NCBI RefSeq assembly: GCF_016909185.1
Contig: NZ_JAFBFH010000003.1
Span: 155,683-219,682, forward strand
Length of the DNA stretch: 64,000 nucleotides
DNA from: Siminovitchia thermophila
GTDB lineage: Bacteria; Bacillota; Bacilli; Bacillales; Bacillaceae_C
Direction of reading: 5' to 3'
Positions 8,718 to 18,304 of the stretch are shown here, piece by piece. Made by a program: the position numbers and the translations under genes. Position 1 is the stretch's first letter. Each line of letters starts with the position of its first letter. A model generated the notes under the pieces. It saw only the letters and a program-made list of their open reading frames with translations, made no database searches and had not been told where the DNA came from.

Positions 8718-8743
8718 CCTATACAGCCGGCAACTTTACCTAA

Positions 8744-8774
8744 TAAAAGATCTGCAGTATATGCAGACCTTTTA
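8744..8774. terminator. Bidirectional terminator between yqzF and yqiK
   Basis: The sequence AAAAGATCTGCA, a 5-nt loop, then TGCAGACCTTTT forms a stem flanked by A and T runs, able to end both convergent genes. Confidence 0.7.
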
Positions 8775-9503
8775 TGGGTATTGATTCCTGATTCGATATG
8801 CCTTTTTCGGATAATCTGTTATAATGGCCGAACAATTGATGGCAAATAGCTTTCTCATATCTTTTTCTTTATTGACCGTGTAAGGCCGAACCGCAATCCC
8901 GCAATCCATGGCTGCCTCTATGTCTTCAGGGGAAATGCATTTGAAATTTGGATGAATGCCGCTTGCCTGGAGCGTCCGGGCATAATCCCACGGTCGAAAA
9001 AGAACTTCTTTATACAGCGGAGCCGTTTGGATATCAGGCGCCAATTGGATACAATGAACGAGTGAATTGTGGTTAAAGGAAGAAATGATGACCCGCCCTT
9101 CCAAGCAAAATTCCCTGATAAGACTAATCACCTTTTCTTCCAAACCTTTATAAGCCTTTACGTTATTTTTCAACTCCACATTGCATATAAGGCCATTCCC
9201 TTCCAGCCATTCAAACACTTCCCGCAAAGAAGGAATGCGTGCGGCTTTTTTAAAAAAATGGGTAGAATGAAAATTCGCTTTTAATTTCCGGAGCTGTTCA
9301 AAAGTAAAATCTTTTACATAGCCACTGCCATTTGTCGTTCTGTCGACAGTTAGATCATGTATGACGACAATTTCTCCATCCGCCGCCAGTTGGACATCCA
9401 ATTCAATCCCGTCTGCCCCCGCCTTTTCCGCGGCAATAAAAGCTTCCATCGTATTTTCCGGGTGAGTGCCCGCAGATCCTCGATGTGCTAGTATGTATGT
9501 CAT
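8772..9503 (-). CDS. yqiK: Glycerophosphodiester phosphodiesterase (YqiK family)
   Basis: A protein of 243 aa of the GDPD TIM-barrel family, which hydrolyses glycerophosphodiesters to glycerol-3-phosphate and an alcohol. The N-terminus has the substrate and metal motif AHRGSAGTHPENTMEAF and the metal ligands in ELDVQLAADGEIVVIHD (about residues 37-55); the C-terminal VRPYTVNKEKDM is also typical. There is no signal peptide, so it is cytosolic, unlike GlpQ. It sits between yqzF and spo0A, as in B. subtilis. Confidence 0.9.
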   Translation of the reverse strand: MTYILAHRGSAGTHPENTMEAFIAAEKAGADGIELDVQLAADGEIVVIHDLTVDRTTNGSGYVKDFTFEQLRKLKANFHSTHFFKKAARIPSLREVFEWLEGNGLICNVELKNNVKAYKGLEEKVISLIREFCLEGRVIISSFNHNSLVHCIQLAPDIQTAPLYKEVLFRPWDYARTLQASGIHPNFKCISPEDIEAAMDCGIAVRPYTVNKEKDMRKLFAINCSAIITDYPKKAYRIRNQYP

Positions 9504-9567
9504 CTGCTTACCACCTCAAAGGGTCTACACCCTCATGATTTTTTAAAATGTTATAAAGAAGAAATAA

Positions 9568-10356
9568 TTATGACGCCTTATGTTCAAGCCTTAGCTTGTC
9601 GGCAACCATCGCGATAAATTCACTATTGGTAGGCTTGGCTTTGGACATGCTGATCGTATAGCCAAACAGGGATGAAATGGCATCAATATTCCCGCGGCTC
9701 CATGCCACTTCAATTGCATGGCGAATCGCTCTTTCAACACGGCTTGCTGTCGTATTGTATTTTTTGGCGATATCTGGATAAAGCACTTTTGTAATGGCCC
9801 CAAGCAATTCAATATCATGATATACCATTGATATTGCTTCCCTTAAATACAAATAGCCTTTGATATGGGCGGGAACACCGATTTCATGAATAACGGATGT
9901 AATGCTTGCTTCAAGGTTTTTCGCTTTATCCTCGCCTTGCTTCTTTGTGTGGGTGGTGGCGGATTTTACGGCTCGTGTGCCTTTCCCGCTCACATTGCGT
10001 ATATGGTTCACCAGATATTCCATATCAAACGGTTTTAAAATGAAGTAAGATGCACCGAGTTCCACTGCTTTTGTTGTTACATCTTCCTGCCCAAATGCCG
10101 TCAACATAATAACATTCGGAAACGGAATTGTTTCAGACTCCCTAATTCTTTCCAATACGCCAAGACCATCCAAATGAGGCATAATAATATCCAAAATCAA
10201 CACATCGACATCAACTTTCTCCAGCAAGTTCAGGCATTCTTGCCCATTATGCGCAGTTCCGACAATCTCGATGTCACTTTGGGTGGACATGTACTCCACA
10301 AGCAAAGAAATTAATTCGCGGTTATCATCTACAAGTGCGACTTTTATTTTCTTCAA
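9568..10356 (-). CDS. spo0A: Stage 0 sporulation response regulator Spo0A
   Basis: A protein of 262 aa, the master regulator of entry into sporulation. The N-terminal receiver domain has the acidic pair D10-D11 ([11 protein letters not shown]) and the phosphoacceptor D56 in [12 protein letters not shown]; the conserved [20 protein letters not shown] follows. The C-terminal Spo0A domain contains [20 protein letters not shown] and ends [18 protein letters not shown]. Translation starts at TTG 10356 with AGGGAGG upstream, giving [11 protein letters not shown], which aligns with B. subtilis MEKIKV; an upstream in-frame TTG at 10380 lies within the Shine-Dalgarno region. It is downstream of spoIVB and in the same direction, as in all bacilli. 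Confidence 0.97.
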   Translation of the reverse strand: MKKIKVALVDDNRELISLLVEYMSTQSDIEIVGTAHNGQECLNLLEKVDVDVLILDIIMPHLDGLGVLERIRESETIPFPNVIMLTAFGQEDVTTKAVELGASYFILKPFDMEYLVNHIRNVSGKGTRAVKSATTHTKKQGEDKAKNLEASITSVIHEIGVPAHIKGYLYLREAISMVYHDIELLGAITKVLYPDIAKKYNTTASRVERAIRHAIEVAWSRGNIDAISSLFGYTISMSKAKPTNSEFIAMVADKLRLEHKAS

Positions 10357-10538
10357 TTTTAGTTCCTCCCTAAGTCTCAAACGGATTTATTTATAAATTT
10401 ATTCTAACAGACAATTACGCCAAGAAAAGGTAAAATCCTTTTTATATTTCAAAAATAAGAGAAAAAGACAAAGAAAGCTGATATTTGCTATTTTCTTCCA
10501 CCTATTTCGTCATAAACCAACATTATTTGCATAAAAAA

Positions 10539-10587
10539 CAGGGCTGTCCAGAAAGTCAGTGAAAACTGATTTTCTGTGATAGCCCTT
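10539..10587 (-). terminator. Terminator downstream of spoIVB
   Basis: On the minus strand AGGGCTATCACAGAAAATCAGT pairs with ACTGACTTTCTGGACAGCCCT and is followed by GTTTTTT. It separates spoIVB from the spo0A promoter region. Confidence 0.75.
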
Positions 10588-10624
10588 TTACATACAAAAA
10601 AATGGGGGCTATGCATATGCCCCC

Positions 10625-11932
10625 TTAACCAGCTTTTTCCATTTTTTCTTGACCTTCTTCATAAATGTTAATGCCCGCTTCATGCAGCATCCATTCAATA
10701 TGGACACCATAGCCGGAAGTCGGATCATTTACAAATACATGAGTTACTGCGCCGATCAGCTTGTTGTTTTGGATGATCGGACTCCCGCTCATCCCCTGAA
10801 CGATTCCACCTGTTTTATTCAGCAGATCTTTATCTGTTACTTTAATGACCATTCCCTTTGTTGCCGGGAATTTTTGTGGAATCGTACTGACAATTTCAAT
10901 GTCGTACGCTTTTACTTCATTCCCGTCTGTAACAGTTAAAATCTTGGCCGGTCCTTCCTGTACTTGATGGGCCAGCCCAATGGAGAGCGGCGTGTCCATG
11001 ACGCCGTTTTTAATGTCTTTTTTTAGCGTTCCAAATATGCCGAACGGACTGTTTAAGGTGATGTTTCCAATGATTTCTTTATTGCCGGAAAAACGAGCCA
11101 GTTTTTCTCCGGGATCTCCATGTTTTCCTTTTTCAATGGAAGTTACCGTTGATTCAACAATTTGACCGTCTTCTACAATAATGGGCTTTTTCGTGTCCAT
11201 ATCCGATATAACATGGCCGAGGGCACCGTATTTTTTCGAATTTGGATCATAAAAAGTCATTGTTCCAATGCCTGCAGCGGAGTCTCTGATATACAAACCC
11301 AATTTAAAGACCTGTTCCTTTTCGTCTTTTATCGGGACAAGTTTTGTCTCAAATTGTTCCTGTTCTCGGCGAATCGTCATATTAAGCGGCTTTCCATTCT
11401 CGCCGGCATTTTCCACATAACGGGCCACTTCGTTCATGCTTTTAATTTTGTTTCCGTCAATCGCAGTGATCATATCGCCTACCTTGATGCCGGCCTCTTC
11501 CCCAGGAGAAAATTTCCCGTCATTGTTGGTGACAAGGTGATGTCCGACAACGAGGACACCCAGCGTATTCATTTTGACGCCAATGGACTGCCCGCCCGGG
11601 AGTACTTTGAACTGTTTCAATACATTCACGTTTACCTTTTTCATGGGCAAACCCGCAAGCTGAAGGATCATTTCATCTTTTCCGCTGTTTTCCCCTTTTA
11701 GGGATACAGCCTCATCTTGATCCTCAAGCGTAAACGTGTCTACCGCATCAGCTGAAGCTGCAACAGCACCCGACTTTGGAAATGCCTGCTTATCCCCTTC
11801 GAACATCGTGATACTTAGAGGTATGTGAACATATTGTTGAAACGGCTTGGAAAAGCCAATCATGATTAGAGATACAAGGAGAATTACACCTGTTATTTTT
11901 CTTAAGCGCTCTTTCATCAGTTTCTTTTTCAC
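10625..11932 (-). CDS. spoIVB: SpoIVB peptidase (sigma-K checkpoint serine protease)
   Basis: A protein of 435 aa. SpoIVB is made in the forespore, crosses the inner forespore membrane and cleaves SpoIVFA, so releasing pro-sigma-K processing. A basic N-terminus and one hydrophobic segment ([14 protein letters not shown], about residues 15-30) act as a membrane anchor. A PDZ domain (about 120-200; [20 protein letters not shown]) precedes the S55 peptidase domain with the catalytic serine in [20 protein letters not shown] and a histidine in [12 protein letters not shown]. The start is a GTG with AAGGCGAGGAG upstream, although an in-frame ATG five codons later is possible. Confidence 0.95.
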   Translation of the reverse strand: MKKKLMKERLRKITGVILLVSLIMIGFSKPFQQYVHIPLSITMFEGDKQAFPKSGAVAASADAVDTFTLEDQDEAVSLKGENSGKDEMILQLAGLPMKKVNVNVLKQFKVLPGGQSIGVKMNTLGVLVVGHHLVTNNDGKFSPGEEAGIKVGDMITAIDGNKIKSMNEVARYVENAGENGKPLNMTIRREQEQFETKLVPIKDEKEQVFKLGLYIRDSAAGIGTMTFYDPNSKKYGALGHVISDMDTKKPIIVEDGQIVESTVTSIEKGKHGDPGEKLARFSGNKEIIGNITLNSPFGIFGTLKKDIKNGVMDTPLSIGLAHQVQEGPAKILTVTDGNEVKAYDIEIVSTIPQKFPATKGMVIKVTDKDLLNKTGGIVQGMSGSPIIQNNKLIGAVTHVFVNDPTSGYGVHIEWMLHEAGINIYEEGQEKMEKAG

Positions 11933-12038
11933 TCTCCTCGCCTTCTAGTCCACAGTTATAATGTGACCTCCAGAACGTGCATTTATAACTGGGGGCGAGA
12001 AAAAAAGATGTCCAATGAAGGATAGCTTTTCATTTTTT

Positions 12039-13712
12039 TTAAGGCTTTTTTATGGTATAGGCAGATTGAAGCAATTCTTTGGCATGCCTTTTTGTAATGT
12101 CAGTTATCTCGGTTCCAGAAATCATGCGGCCAATTTCTTTTATTTTTTCTTTTTCAGTCAAGTTTTTAATCGTTGTTCGTGTTCTTTTATGAATGATCTC
12201 TTTGGCAATAAGCATATGATGATCCGCCATTGCAGCAACTTGCGGTAAATGGGAAATACAAAGGACTTGGGAATTAACGGATATTTTGTACATTTTCTCT
12301 GCCATTGCTTGCGCGACCCGGCCACTTACACCCGTATCCACTTCATCGAATATGACGGAAGTGACTCTTGTCGAAAATATCGTCTTGAGCGCCAGCATAA
12401 TGCGCGACAGTTCTCCACCGGAAGCGACTTTGGACAAAGGCTTTAACGGCTCTCCGGGGTTGGTTGAAATGTAAAATTGAATGTTGTCCAACCCGTTTCC
12501 ACTTGGGAGCTGTTCGTTAAAAGTAACCTCAAAAACGGTCTTGTCCATGTACAGTTCTTTTAATTCTCGATGAATGGCATTTGTTAATTTGTTTGCCCAT
12601 TTTTTCCGGATTTTAGTCAAATGATTGCCTATATCCATCAGTTGTTTTTTCAACTTGTCCAGCTGCTTTTGTAACTCTTCGAGGCGGCTTTCCTTATTGA
12701 GAATCGATTCGGTTTCTTCCTTAATCTTCTCATAATAATCCAAAATTTGTTCTACTGTATAACCGTATTTCCTTTTTAACTGGTTGATTTCATTCAAGCG
12801 CGACTCAATTTCATTTAATCGCATTGGATCGTATTCAAGCATATCAAGCTCAGTTCTAATGGTTAAAACAGCATCTTCCAACATATAATAACTGTTCGAC
12901 ACTGACTCTTTGATGGATTGGTATTTGCTGTCAACTTCAGCCGCTGTTTCCAGCATGCTCATAGCACGGCCTATAGAGTCAAGGCCGCGTTGATCTCCCT
13001 GAAGCTGTTCGTATCCGTCTTTTAAAGAGCCAAACAATTTTTCGAAATTAACGAGCCGCTTTCTTTCTTCTTCAAGCAGGTCATCTTCATTCATTTTAAG
13101 GTTTGCCTTTTCAATTTCCCGCATTTGAAATTGCAGTAAATCGAGACGATGGGCCATTTGCTGCTCCGTTTTGCTTAGCTCTTTGATTTTATTTTGTACT
13201 TCCAAGTATTTTTCATAAACATTTGTGTAACGCTCCCGGGCAGGAACGATTTCTTTTTTTCCATATTGATCCAAAAGCAATACATGTAAGGCATCATTCA
13301 TTAATTCCTGATGCTCATGCTGTCCATGGATATCGATGAGCGAGCTGCCGATCTCACGCATTGTAGCGATCGTGACGAGCTTTCCATTCACCCGGCAAAC
13401 GCTTTTACCGGTGTTTGAAATCTCCCGGCGCAAAACGACCATTCCTTCTTCTACATCAATTCCATATTCAGACGCTTTTTTAATACAGGAATGTTCATCA
13501 TGTATAAAAAACAAGCCTTCTATTTCCGCTTTTTTTTCACCATGCCGCACAAACTCCGCTGATCCCCGCCCGCCAACCAATAAATGGACCGCATCAATAA
13601 TAATCGATTTTCCTGCCCCCGTTTCTCCGGTTAAGACAGTTAACCCTTCCGAAAAAGAAATCGATATTTTATCAATGATGGCAAAGTTTCTAATCGACAA
13701 TTCCTGTAACAA
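12039..13712 (-). CDS. recN: DNA repair protein RecN
   Basis: A protein of 557 aa of the SMC-like ATPases, acting early at double-strand breaks. It shows Walker A GETGAGKS (about residues 29-36), a long coiled-coil arm in the middle, the ABC signature ASGGELSRIMLALK, and Walker B VIFDEVDTGVSGRVAQAM. I place the start at TTG 13712, with GGGGAGG 6 nt upstream, giving MLQELSIRNFAIIDKI; the frame stays open upstream but runs into argR. It follows argR, the conserved order in bacilli. Confidence 0.94.
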   Translation of the reverse strand: MLQELSIRNFAIIDKISISFSEGLTVLTGETGAGKSIIIDAVHLLVGGRGSAEFVRHGEKKAEIEGLFFIHDEHSCIKKASEYGIDVEEGMVVLRREISNTGKSVCRVNGKLVTIATMREIGSSLIDIHGQHEHQELMNDALHVLLLDQYGKKEIVPARERYTNVYEKYLEVQNKIKELSKTEQQMAHRLDLLQFQMREIEKANLKMNEDDLLEEERKRLVNFEKLFGSLKDGYEQLQGDQRGLDSIGRAMSMLETAAEVDSKYQSIKESVSNSYYMLEDAVLTIRTELDMLEYDPMRLNEIESRLNEINQLKRKYGYTVEQILDYYEKIKEETESILNKESRLEELQKQLDKLKKQLMDIGNHLTKIRKKWANKLTNAIHRELKELYMDKTVFEVTFNEQLPSGNGLDNIQFYISTNPGEPLKPLSKVASGGELSRIMLALKTIFSTRVTSVIFDEVDTGVSGRVAQAMAEKMYKISVNSQVLCISHLPQVAAMADHHMLIAKEIIHKRTRTTIKNLTEKEKIKEIGRMISGTEITDITKRHAKELLQSAYTIKKP

Positions 13713-13725
13713 AGAATTCCTCCCC

Positions 13726-14175
13726 TTAAAGCATGTTGATAAACTTTTCATTGATTGTCTCGGCATATTCGGGTGTCCTGCAAATAATCAAACATGTGTC
13801 ATCTCCGCAAATCGTCCCCATTATTTCTTCCCAATCAAGGTTATCGATCAGTGCGCCGACGGCCTGGGCATTACCCGGAAGTGTTTTTAATACTATAAAG
13901 TTTTCTGTATAATCTATTCCGATAAAAGACTCCGTCAAAGACCGCTTTAATTTCTGCAGCGGATTAAACCGCTGATCGGCTGGAAGACTGTATTTATACC
14001 GGCCGTCCGGAAGGGGAACTTTCACCAGATGCAATTCTTTTATATCCCTTGATACGGTTGCCTGCGTAACATTAAAGCCTTGATTTTTCAAGTAATCGAC
14101 AAGCTCGTCCTGCGTTTCAATTTCCTTTTTTCCGATCACTTCCCGGATTTTTAAATGGCGCCGTGCCTTGCTCAT
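13726..14175 (-). CDS. argR: Arginine repressor ArgR (AhrC)
   Basis: A protein of 149 aa, exactly the size of B. subtilis AhrC. It represses arginine synthesis and activates arginine catabolism as an arginine-bound hexamer. The N-terminal winged helix contains [16 protein letters not shown] and the C-terminal core has the arginine-binding [18 protein letters not shown]. The ATG at 14175 follows AGAGGTGG; a GTG three codons earlier lies inside that site. It is followed after 13 nt by recN. Confidence 0.96.
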   Translation of the reverse strand: MSKARRHLKIREVIGKKEIETQDELVDYLKNQGFNVTQATVSRDIKELHLVKVPLPDGRYKYSLPADQRFNPLQKLKRSLTESFIGIDYTENFIVLKTLPGNAQAVGALIDNLDWEEIMGTICGDDTCLIICRTPEYAETINEKFINML

Positions 14176-14251
14176 ATTTTCCACCTCTTACCTTTACATG
14201 AAATCGCATTTTTATGCTATCCATCATTATTTAGTATTATAATTTTTCATT

Positions 14252-14283
14252 GAAAAAAGGGCAATCTATAACAGATTGCCCAA
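14252..14283 (-). terminator. Terminator downstream of tlyA
   Basis: On the minus strand GGGCAATCT, a 5-nt loop, AGATTGCCC, then TTTTTT immediately follows the tlyA stop. Confidence 0.85.
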
Positions 14284-15111
14284 TCATTGTGGCTTGTTCA
14301 ATTGACTATGCGCCTGTTGTACAATATCCGCCGCTTCCTCGCTGGTATCGTCACTGCCTGTCTCCTTTTCACCTTCATATCGTAAATGAATGAGAAACTC
14401 AATGTTTCCTTCACCGCCGGTAATAGGAGAAAAAGCAAGGTTTTTGACATCGTAGCCTTCGGATATGGCAAACTCTTTTATTTTTATAATGACCTCTTCA
14501 TGGATTTTCGCGTCTCGTATAATGCCTTTTTTACCAACCTGGTCTTTGCCTGCTTCAAACTGAGGCTTGATCAATGCGATGACATCGCTTTTGGGGACAA
14601 GTATGTTTTTTAAAACAGGCAAGATTAAGGTTAATGATATAAAAGAGACATCTATCACTGCCATTTCAGGCTTGATGGGAAATGCATCAGGCGTTACATA
14701 GCGAAAATTTGTCCTTTCCATTACAACAACACGTTCATCCTGTCTTAACTTCCACGCCAACTGATTATAACCCACATCCAAGGCATAAGACAGTCTTGCC
14801 CCGTGTTGAAGCGCACAATCCGTAAAGCCGCCCGTCGAAGCGCCAATATCCAGCAAAACTTTATCTTTCAAATTCAATTGAAACTGCTGTATAGCTTTTT
14901 CCAACTTTAAGCCGCCTCGGCTCACATAAGGAATGACATTCCCCTTAACAGTGAGGGGAATGTCAATCTCGACCTTTTCACCGGGTTTGTCCAGCCTCGT
15001 TTCGTTTGTAAATACAATTCCCGCCATAATCGCTCTTTTCGCTTTTTCCCTTGTTTCAATCAAGCCTCTTTCTACCAAGAGCAAATCAAGCCTTGTCTTC
15101 TTCACTTTCAT
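14284..15111 (-). CDS. tlyA: TlyA family rRNA 2'-O-methyltransferase (YqxC)
   Basis: A protein of 275 aa. An N-terminal S4 RNA-binding domain (RLDLLLVERGLIETREKAKR, about residues 6-60) precedes an FtsJ/RrmJ Rossmann methyltransferase with the SAM motif LLDIGASTGGFTDCAL (about 85-100) and the catalytic-site segment IDVSFISLTLILP. Family members methylate 16S and 23S rRNA riboses; the name hemolysin is historical. It is 3 nt downstream of dxs and closed by a strong terminator, so it likely ends a dxs-tlyA transcript. Confidence 0.92.
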   Translation of the reverse strand: MKVKKTRLDLLLVERGLIETREKAKRAIMAGIVFTNETRLDKPGEKVEIDIPLTVKGNVIPYVSRGGLKLEKAIQQFQLNLKDKVLLDIGASTGGFTDCALQHGARLSYALDVGYNQLAWKLRQDERVVVMERTNFRYVTPDAFPIKPEMAVIDVSFISLTLILPVLKNILVPKSDVIALIKPQFEAGKDQVGKKGIIRDAKIHEEVIIKIKEFAISEGYDVKNLAFSPITGGEGNIEFLIHLRYEGEKETGSDDTSEEAADIVQQAHSQLNKPQ

Positions 15112-15114
15112 GTC

Positions 15115-17007
15115 TTACGCCCTTTTTTGTTTTTTTGGCATGAGCGCCTTTATTTTCATGACAATATTTTCAGGTGTCATCCCGATTTCTTTTAGCAGTT
15201 CCTTCACATTGCCATGCTCTACAAAGCGGTCGGGCACGCCAATTCTGTCAATAAAAGCATGGCGGTATTCGTGTTCACTCGCAAACTCAAGCACCGCACT
15301 GCCAAATCCACCCTGTAATACGGCTTCCTCAATCGTCAATATCGGCATATTTCTCCGTAACAGGCCATGCAAAAGTTGTTCATCAAGCGGTTTGATAAAA
15401 CGGGCGTTGACGACCTGAACGGAAATGCCTTGTTTTTCAAGCCTGTTTGCGGCGTCAAGGGCCAACGGGATGGTCGTGCCGAATGTCAGAATCGCTGCGT
15501 CTGTTCCCTGTTTTAATACTTCCCACGAACCGATTGGTATTTGTTTCAATTCAGAGTCCATTGAGACGCCATATCCGTTCCCCCGGGGAAAACGGAGAGC
15601 GATCGGCCCATCATCATATTGAATGGCTGTATTGACCATATGCTGGCCTTCATTTTCGTCTTTTGGCATCATAATGACCATGTTCGGCAGATGCCTTAAA
15701 AAAGCGATATCGAATACGCCCTGGTGTGTTTCTCCATCTGCCCCCACCAGACCGGCCCTGTCGATCCCGATAAAAACATTCAGATTTTGCCTGCTGATAT
15801 CATGAAGGACCTGATCATACGCTCTTTGCAAGAAGGTAGAGTAGATCGCCAAGTACGGCTTCATTTTTTGCGTTGCCAGACCGGCAGCCATTGTTGTCGC
15901 ATGCTGCTCGGCAATTCCCACATCAAACATTCGATCGGGGAATTCCTCCGCAAAACCTTCCAGCTTGGATCCGACCGGCATCGCCGGGGTAATGGCCACA
16001 ATTCGCTCGTCCTTGCGGGCAAGCTTTCTGACGGTTTCACTTACCAATGAGCTCCACGATGGCGGAGCATTGACTGGCTTGATTAAGTCTCCCGTATCTA
16101 TTTTATATTGGCCCGTTCCGTGCCAAGTTCCGATTCTGTCATGTTCAGCGGGTTCGTACCCTTTCCCTTTTTTTGTAATCACATGCAATAAAACGGGACC
16201 CTTTGTTTTCTTGGCATATGAAATGTTTTCAAACAATGAGTCGAAGTCATGACCATCAACGGGTCCGAGATAAGTGAACCCGAGTTCTTCAAAAAACACA
16301 CCTGAAACAAGCATATATTTCAGACTATCTTTTACCTTTTCCGCTGTTGCCGCCAATTTTCCGCCAACAGCCGGAATCTTTTTCAACAAGTAATCGAGTT
16401 CTTCTTTTGCCCAATGGTACTTCCCTGCCGTCCTTAGCCTTCCGAGCACGTTATGCAATGCGCCGACATTGGGGGCAATGGACATCTCGTTATCATTGAG
16501 AACAACAATCATATCCTTTTGTTCATGGCCGATATGGTTTAAAGCTTCCAAGGCCATACCGCCAGTTAGAGCTCCGTCGCCAATGACGGGAACCACAAAA
16601 TTATTTGCCTTTTTGACATCGCGTGCAATAGCCATGCCCATCGCCGCCGACAAAGATGTTGAACTGTGTCCTGTTTCCCAAACATCGTGTTCGCTTTCGG
16701 ACATTTTAGGAAAGCCGCACAACCCTTTATATTGGCGGAGGGTGTCAAATTGGCACGCTCTCCCCGTTAAAATCTTGTGTACATATGATTGGTGCCCGAC
16801 ATCCCAAATAATTTTATCTTTGGGGCTGTCAAAACATTTATGAAGGGCAATCGTCAGCTCTACTACACCTAAATTGGGACCGATATGGCCCCCTGTCCTG
16901 GATAATGTTTCTATCAGGAAACGCCGGATTTCTTCGCTAAGTTCATCTAGCTGCCATATATCAAGTTCCTTTAGAAAAGAGGGATCTTTAATTGACATGA
17001 GATCCAA
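15115..17007 (-). CDS. dxs: 1-deoxy-D-xylulose-5-phosphate synthase
   Basis: A protein of 630 aa catalysing the first MEP-pathway step: pyruvate plus glyceraldehyde-3-phosphate to DXP, with thiamine diphosphate. Conserved parts are [17 protein letters not shown], the ThDP motif [16 protein letters not shown] with [10 protein letters not shown], and the transketolase-like [16 protein letters not shown] chose TTG 17007 because GTGAG lies about 8 nt upstream and the product [15 protein letters not shown] aligns with B. subtilis MDLLSIQDPSFL; a GTG three codons earlier is an alternative. Only 15 nt separate it from the oapA stop, so oapA and dxs are probably cotranscribed. Confidence 0.96.
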   Translation of the reverse strand: MDLMSIKDPSFLKELDIWQLDELSEEIRRFLIETLSRTGGHIGPNLGVVELTIALHKCFDSPKDKIIWDVGHQSYVHKILTGRACQFDTLRQYKGLCGFPKMSESEHDVWETGHSSTSLSAAMGMAIARDVKKANNFVVPVIGDGALTGGMALEALNHIGHEQKDMIVVLNDNEMSIAPNVGALHNVLGRLRTAGKYHWAKEELDYLLKKIPAVGGKLAATAEKVKDSLKYMLVSGVFFEELGFTYLGPVDGHDFDSLFENISYAKKTKGPVLLHVITKKGKGYEPAEHDRIGTWHGTGQYKIDTGDLIKPVNAPPSWSSLVSETVRKLARKDERIVAITPAMPVGSKLEGFAEEFPDRMFDVGIAEQHATTMAAGLATQKMKPYLAIYSTFLQRAYDQVLHDISRQNLNVFIGIDRAGLVGADGETHQGVFDIAFLRHLPNMVIMMPKDENEGQHMVNTAIQYDDGPIALRFPRGNGYGVSMDSELKQIPIGSWEVLKQGTDAAILTFGTTIPLALDAANRLEKQGISVQVVNARFIKPLDEQLLHGLLRRNMPILTIEEAVLQGGFGSAVLEFASEHEYRHAFIDRIGVPDRFVEHGNVKELLKEIGMTPENIVMKIKALMPKKQKRA

Positions 17008-17022
17008 ACGGATCACTCACTT

Positions 17023-17646
17023 TCATTTCTTGGATTTTTGCTTCGGCCTTTTCTTCTTATGATCTTTGATGATTGTCAGATGGAATCTATCTTCAAGGAA
17101 CTGCAAAATTTTACCCACATGGAGAATAATATCACGCGAGTATGTAATCGCAAAGGATTTTCCTAACGCCTTTCCGCCAACGGTTATAGCGGCAATAAAA
17201 CTCGCTAATCCCACATTGATTGCGTATTCAACCGATGTAGCTTGAAGATGAATGGACTGGGCAATTTGAATAACGACAAGGGCAGATGCTGTTCCGCTTA
17301 TAATGCCGGAAATATCTCCAATGACGTCATTGCAAAAGCTTGCCACCCTGTCCGCGTTTCTTACAATTAAAATGGAATGCTTTGCCCCGTGCACCTTTCT
17401 TGCCGCCATTGAATGAAAGGGCGTTTCATTGGCAGCAGCCGCTGCAATCCCTATCATGTCAAAAAGGATTCCTATGCATACAATTACAAGAACAACAAGA
17501 AGGCCCAAAGTCCAAGGCACTCCGATCAAAATGCCGTTTGAAGCAATTGAAAAAATAGCCGCTAACACAAAAGTGATAACGGCAATGCTTATACTCCATT
17601 TTATAGAATTTTTTATCAGATGATTCATAATATGTTTGTCATTCAC
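17023..17646 (-). CDS. oapA: OLE-associated membrane protein OapA
   Basis: A protein of 207 aa with about four predicted membrane helices (roughly residues 15-36, 43-70, 108-130, 138-160) and a highly basic tail (KDHKKKRPKQKSKK). The conserved segment after helix 2, FDMIGIAAAAANETPFHSMA, and the later NADRVASFCNDVIGDISGI resemble the DUF21 membrane domain of CorC/CNNM proteins, as known for OapA. In Bacillus halodurans OapA binds OLE RNA and brings it to the membrane. Position between OLE and dxs is diagnostic. The start is a GTG at 17646; an ATG six codons later is possible. Known work links the OLE complex to growth under cold, alcohol and magnesium stress. Confidence 0.92.
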   Translation of the reverse strand: MNDKHIMNHLIKNSIKWSISIAVITFVLAAIFSIASNGILIGVPWTLGLLVVLVIVCIGILFDMIGIAAAAANETPFHSMAARKVHGAKHSILIVRNADRVASFCNDVIGDISGIISGTASALVVIQIAQSIHLQATSVEYAINVGLASFIAAITVGGKALGKSFAITYSRDIILHVGKILQFLEDRFHLTIIKDHKKKRPKQKSKK

Positions 17647-17654
17647 CGTTTATA

Positions 17655-18265
17655 GGAATTAGTTTGGATGGTTATCATAAGAGTAAAGTTTACGGCTTAG
17701 GTCCAGTAGGTTTTCCCAAGCAGGTACCGCATGTCGCCATGGCGGCGGTTTCCCTTTAAGCCCGCTTTGACAGTGTCGCCAGCTGTCAGACTGGATTGCC
17801 ACTCAGTCCGCACTGTAATCCCCTTATCATATCCTTTGGAACAGTCTAGGAGATTTCCTCAACAACCTTTAACCAAGTTCTTAGCCTCTTTTGCAAAGCT
17901 GATTTCATATGGACGGAAGAAAACGGGACGATGGCCAACCGTTCCGTATTCTTATAACCATAATCCCCTCAAACTTCACGCAAGGCAGGCTACGCTGCTA
18001 GTGATGCCCCACATCACATTGCAGGTCTATACTCCGCTTTTTCTCACATATAGTGACTGCGGAGCCTCCGCGGCAAAGGGTCCACGCCCACATGCCTTTG
18101 TGGATCGCCCTTAAACCTTTACTCCCAGCTCCAACCCAAGGCTGGGCGCCTCAAGCCGAAACAAGGAACTTCATCGATGTGCCCTTTAGTGAATTTTTAG
18201 GCTCACCTTCAGAACCGGTAGGATGACTAGAATACTGCACCATCCGATAATCTTAAGAAATTATA
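17655..18265 (-). ncRNA. ole: OLE RNA (ornate large extremophilic RNA)
   Basis: About 610 nt of non-coding but highly structured sequence between ispA and oapA, the established genomic position of OLE. Read on the minus strand it has GC-rich hairpins, including CCCAGCCTTGGGTTGGAGCTGGG, GCGGAGGCTCCGC and CTGACAGCTGGCGACACTGTCA. It also has a purine-rich 3' part with AAGGGAAACCGCC, GCGACATGCGGTACC and GGGAAAACCTACTGGACC. Frames are short and give no recognisable protein. Length, location and neighbour oapA agree with OLE; the ends are estimates to within about 20 nt. Identification is from context and recalled sequence style, not from a covariance search. Confidence 0.9.
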
Positions 18266-18304
18266 ACATAATCGCTTTTTCATATCAAATGATCCAACTG
18301 ATTT

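Noticed and set aside
10385..10480. Spo0A box and sigma-H promoter upstream of spo0A
   Set aside because: AT-rich sequence with partial matches only; spacing of the candidate boxes did not fit.
11162..11701. Open frame of 179 codons on the plus strand
   Set aside because: Antisense to spoIVB, no recognisable domain or translation start.
17731..18114. Open frame of 127 codons on the plus strand within the OLE gap
   Set aside because: Composition and lack of a start site indicate chance; the region is explained by structured OLE RNA on the opposite strand.
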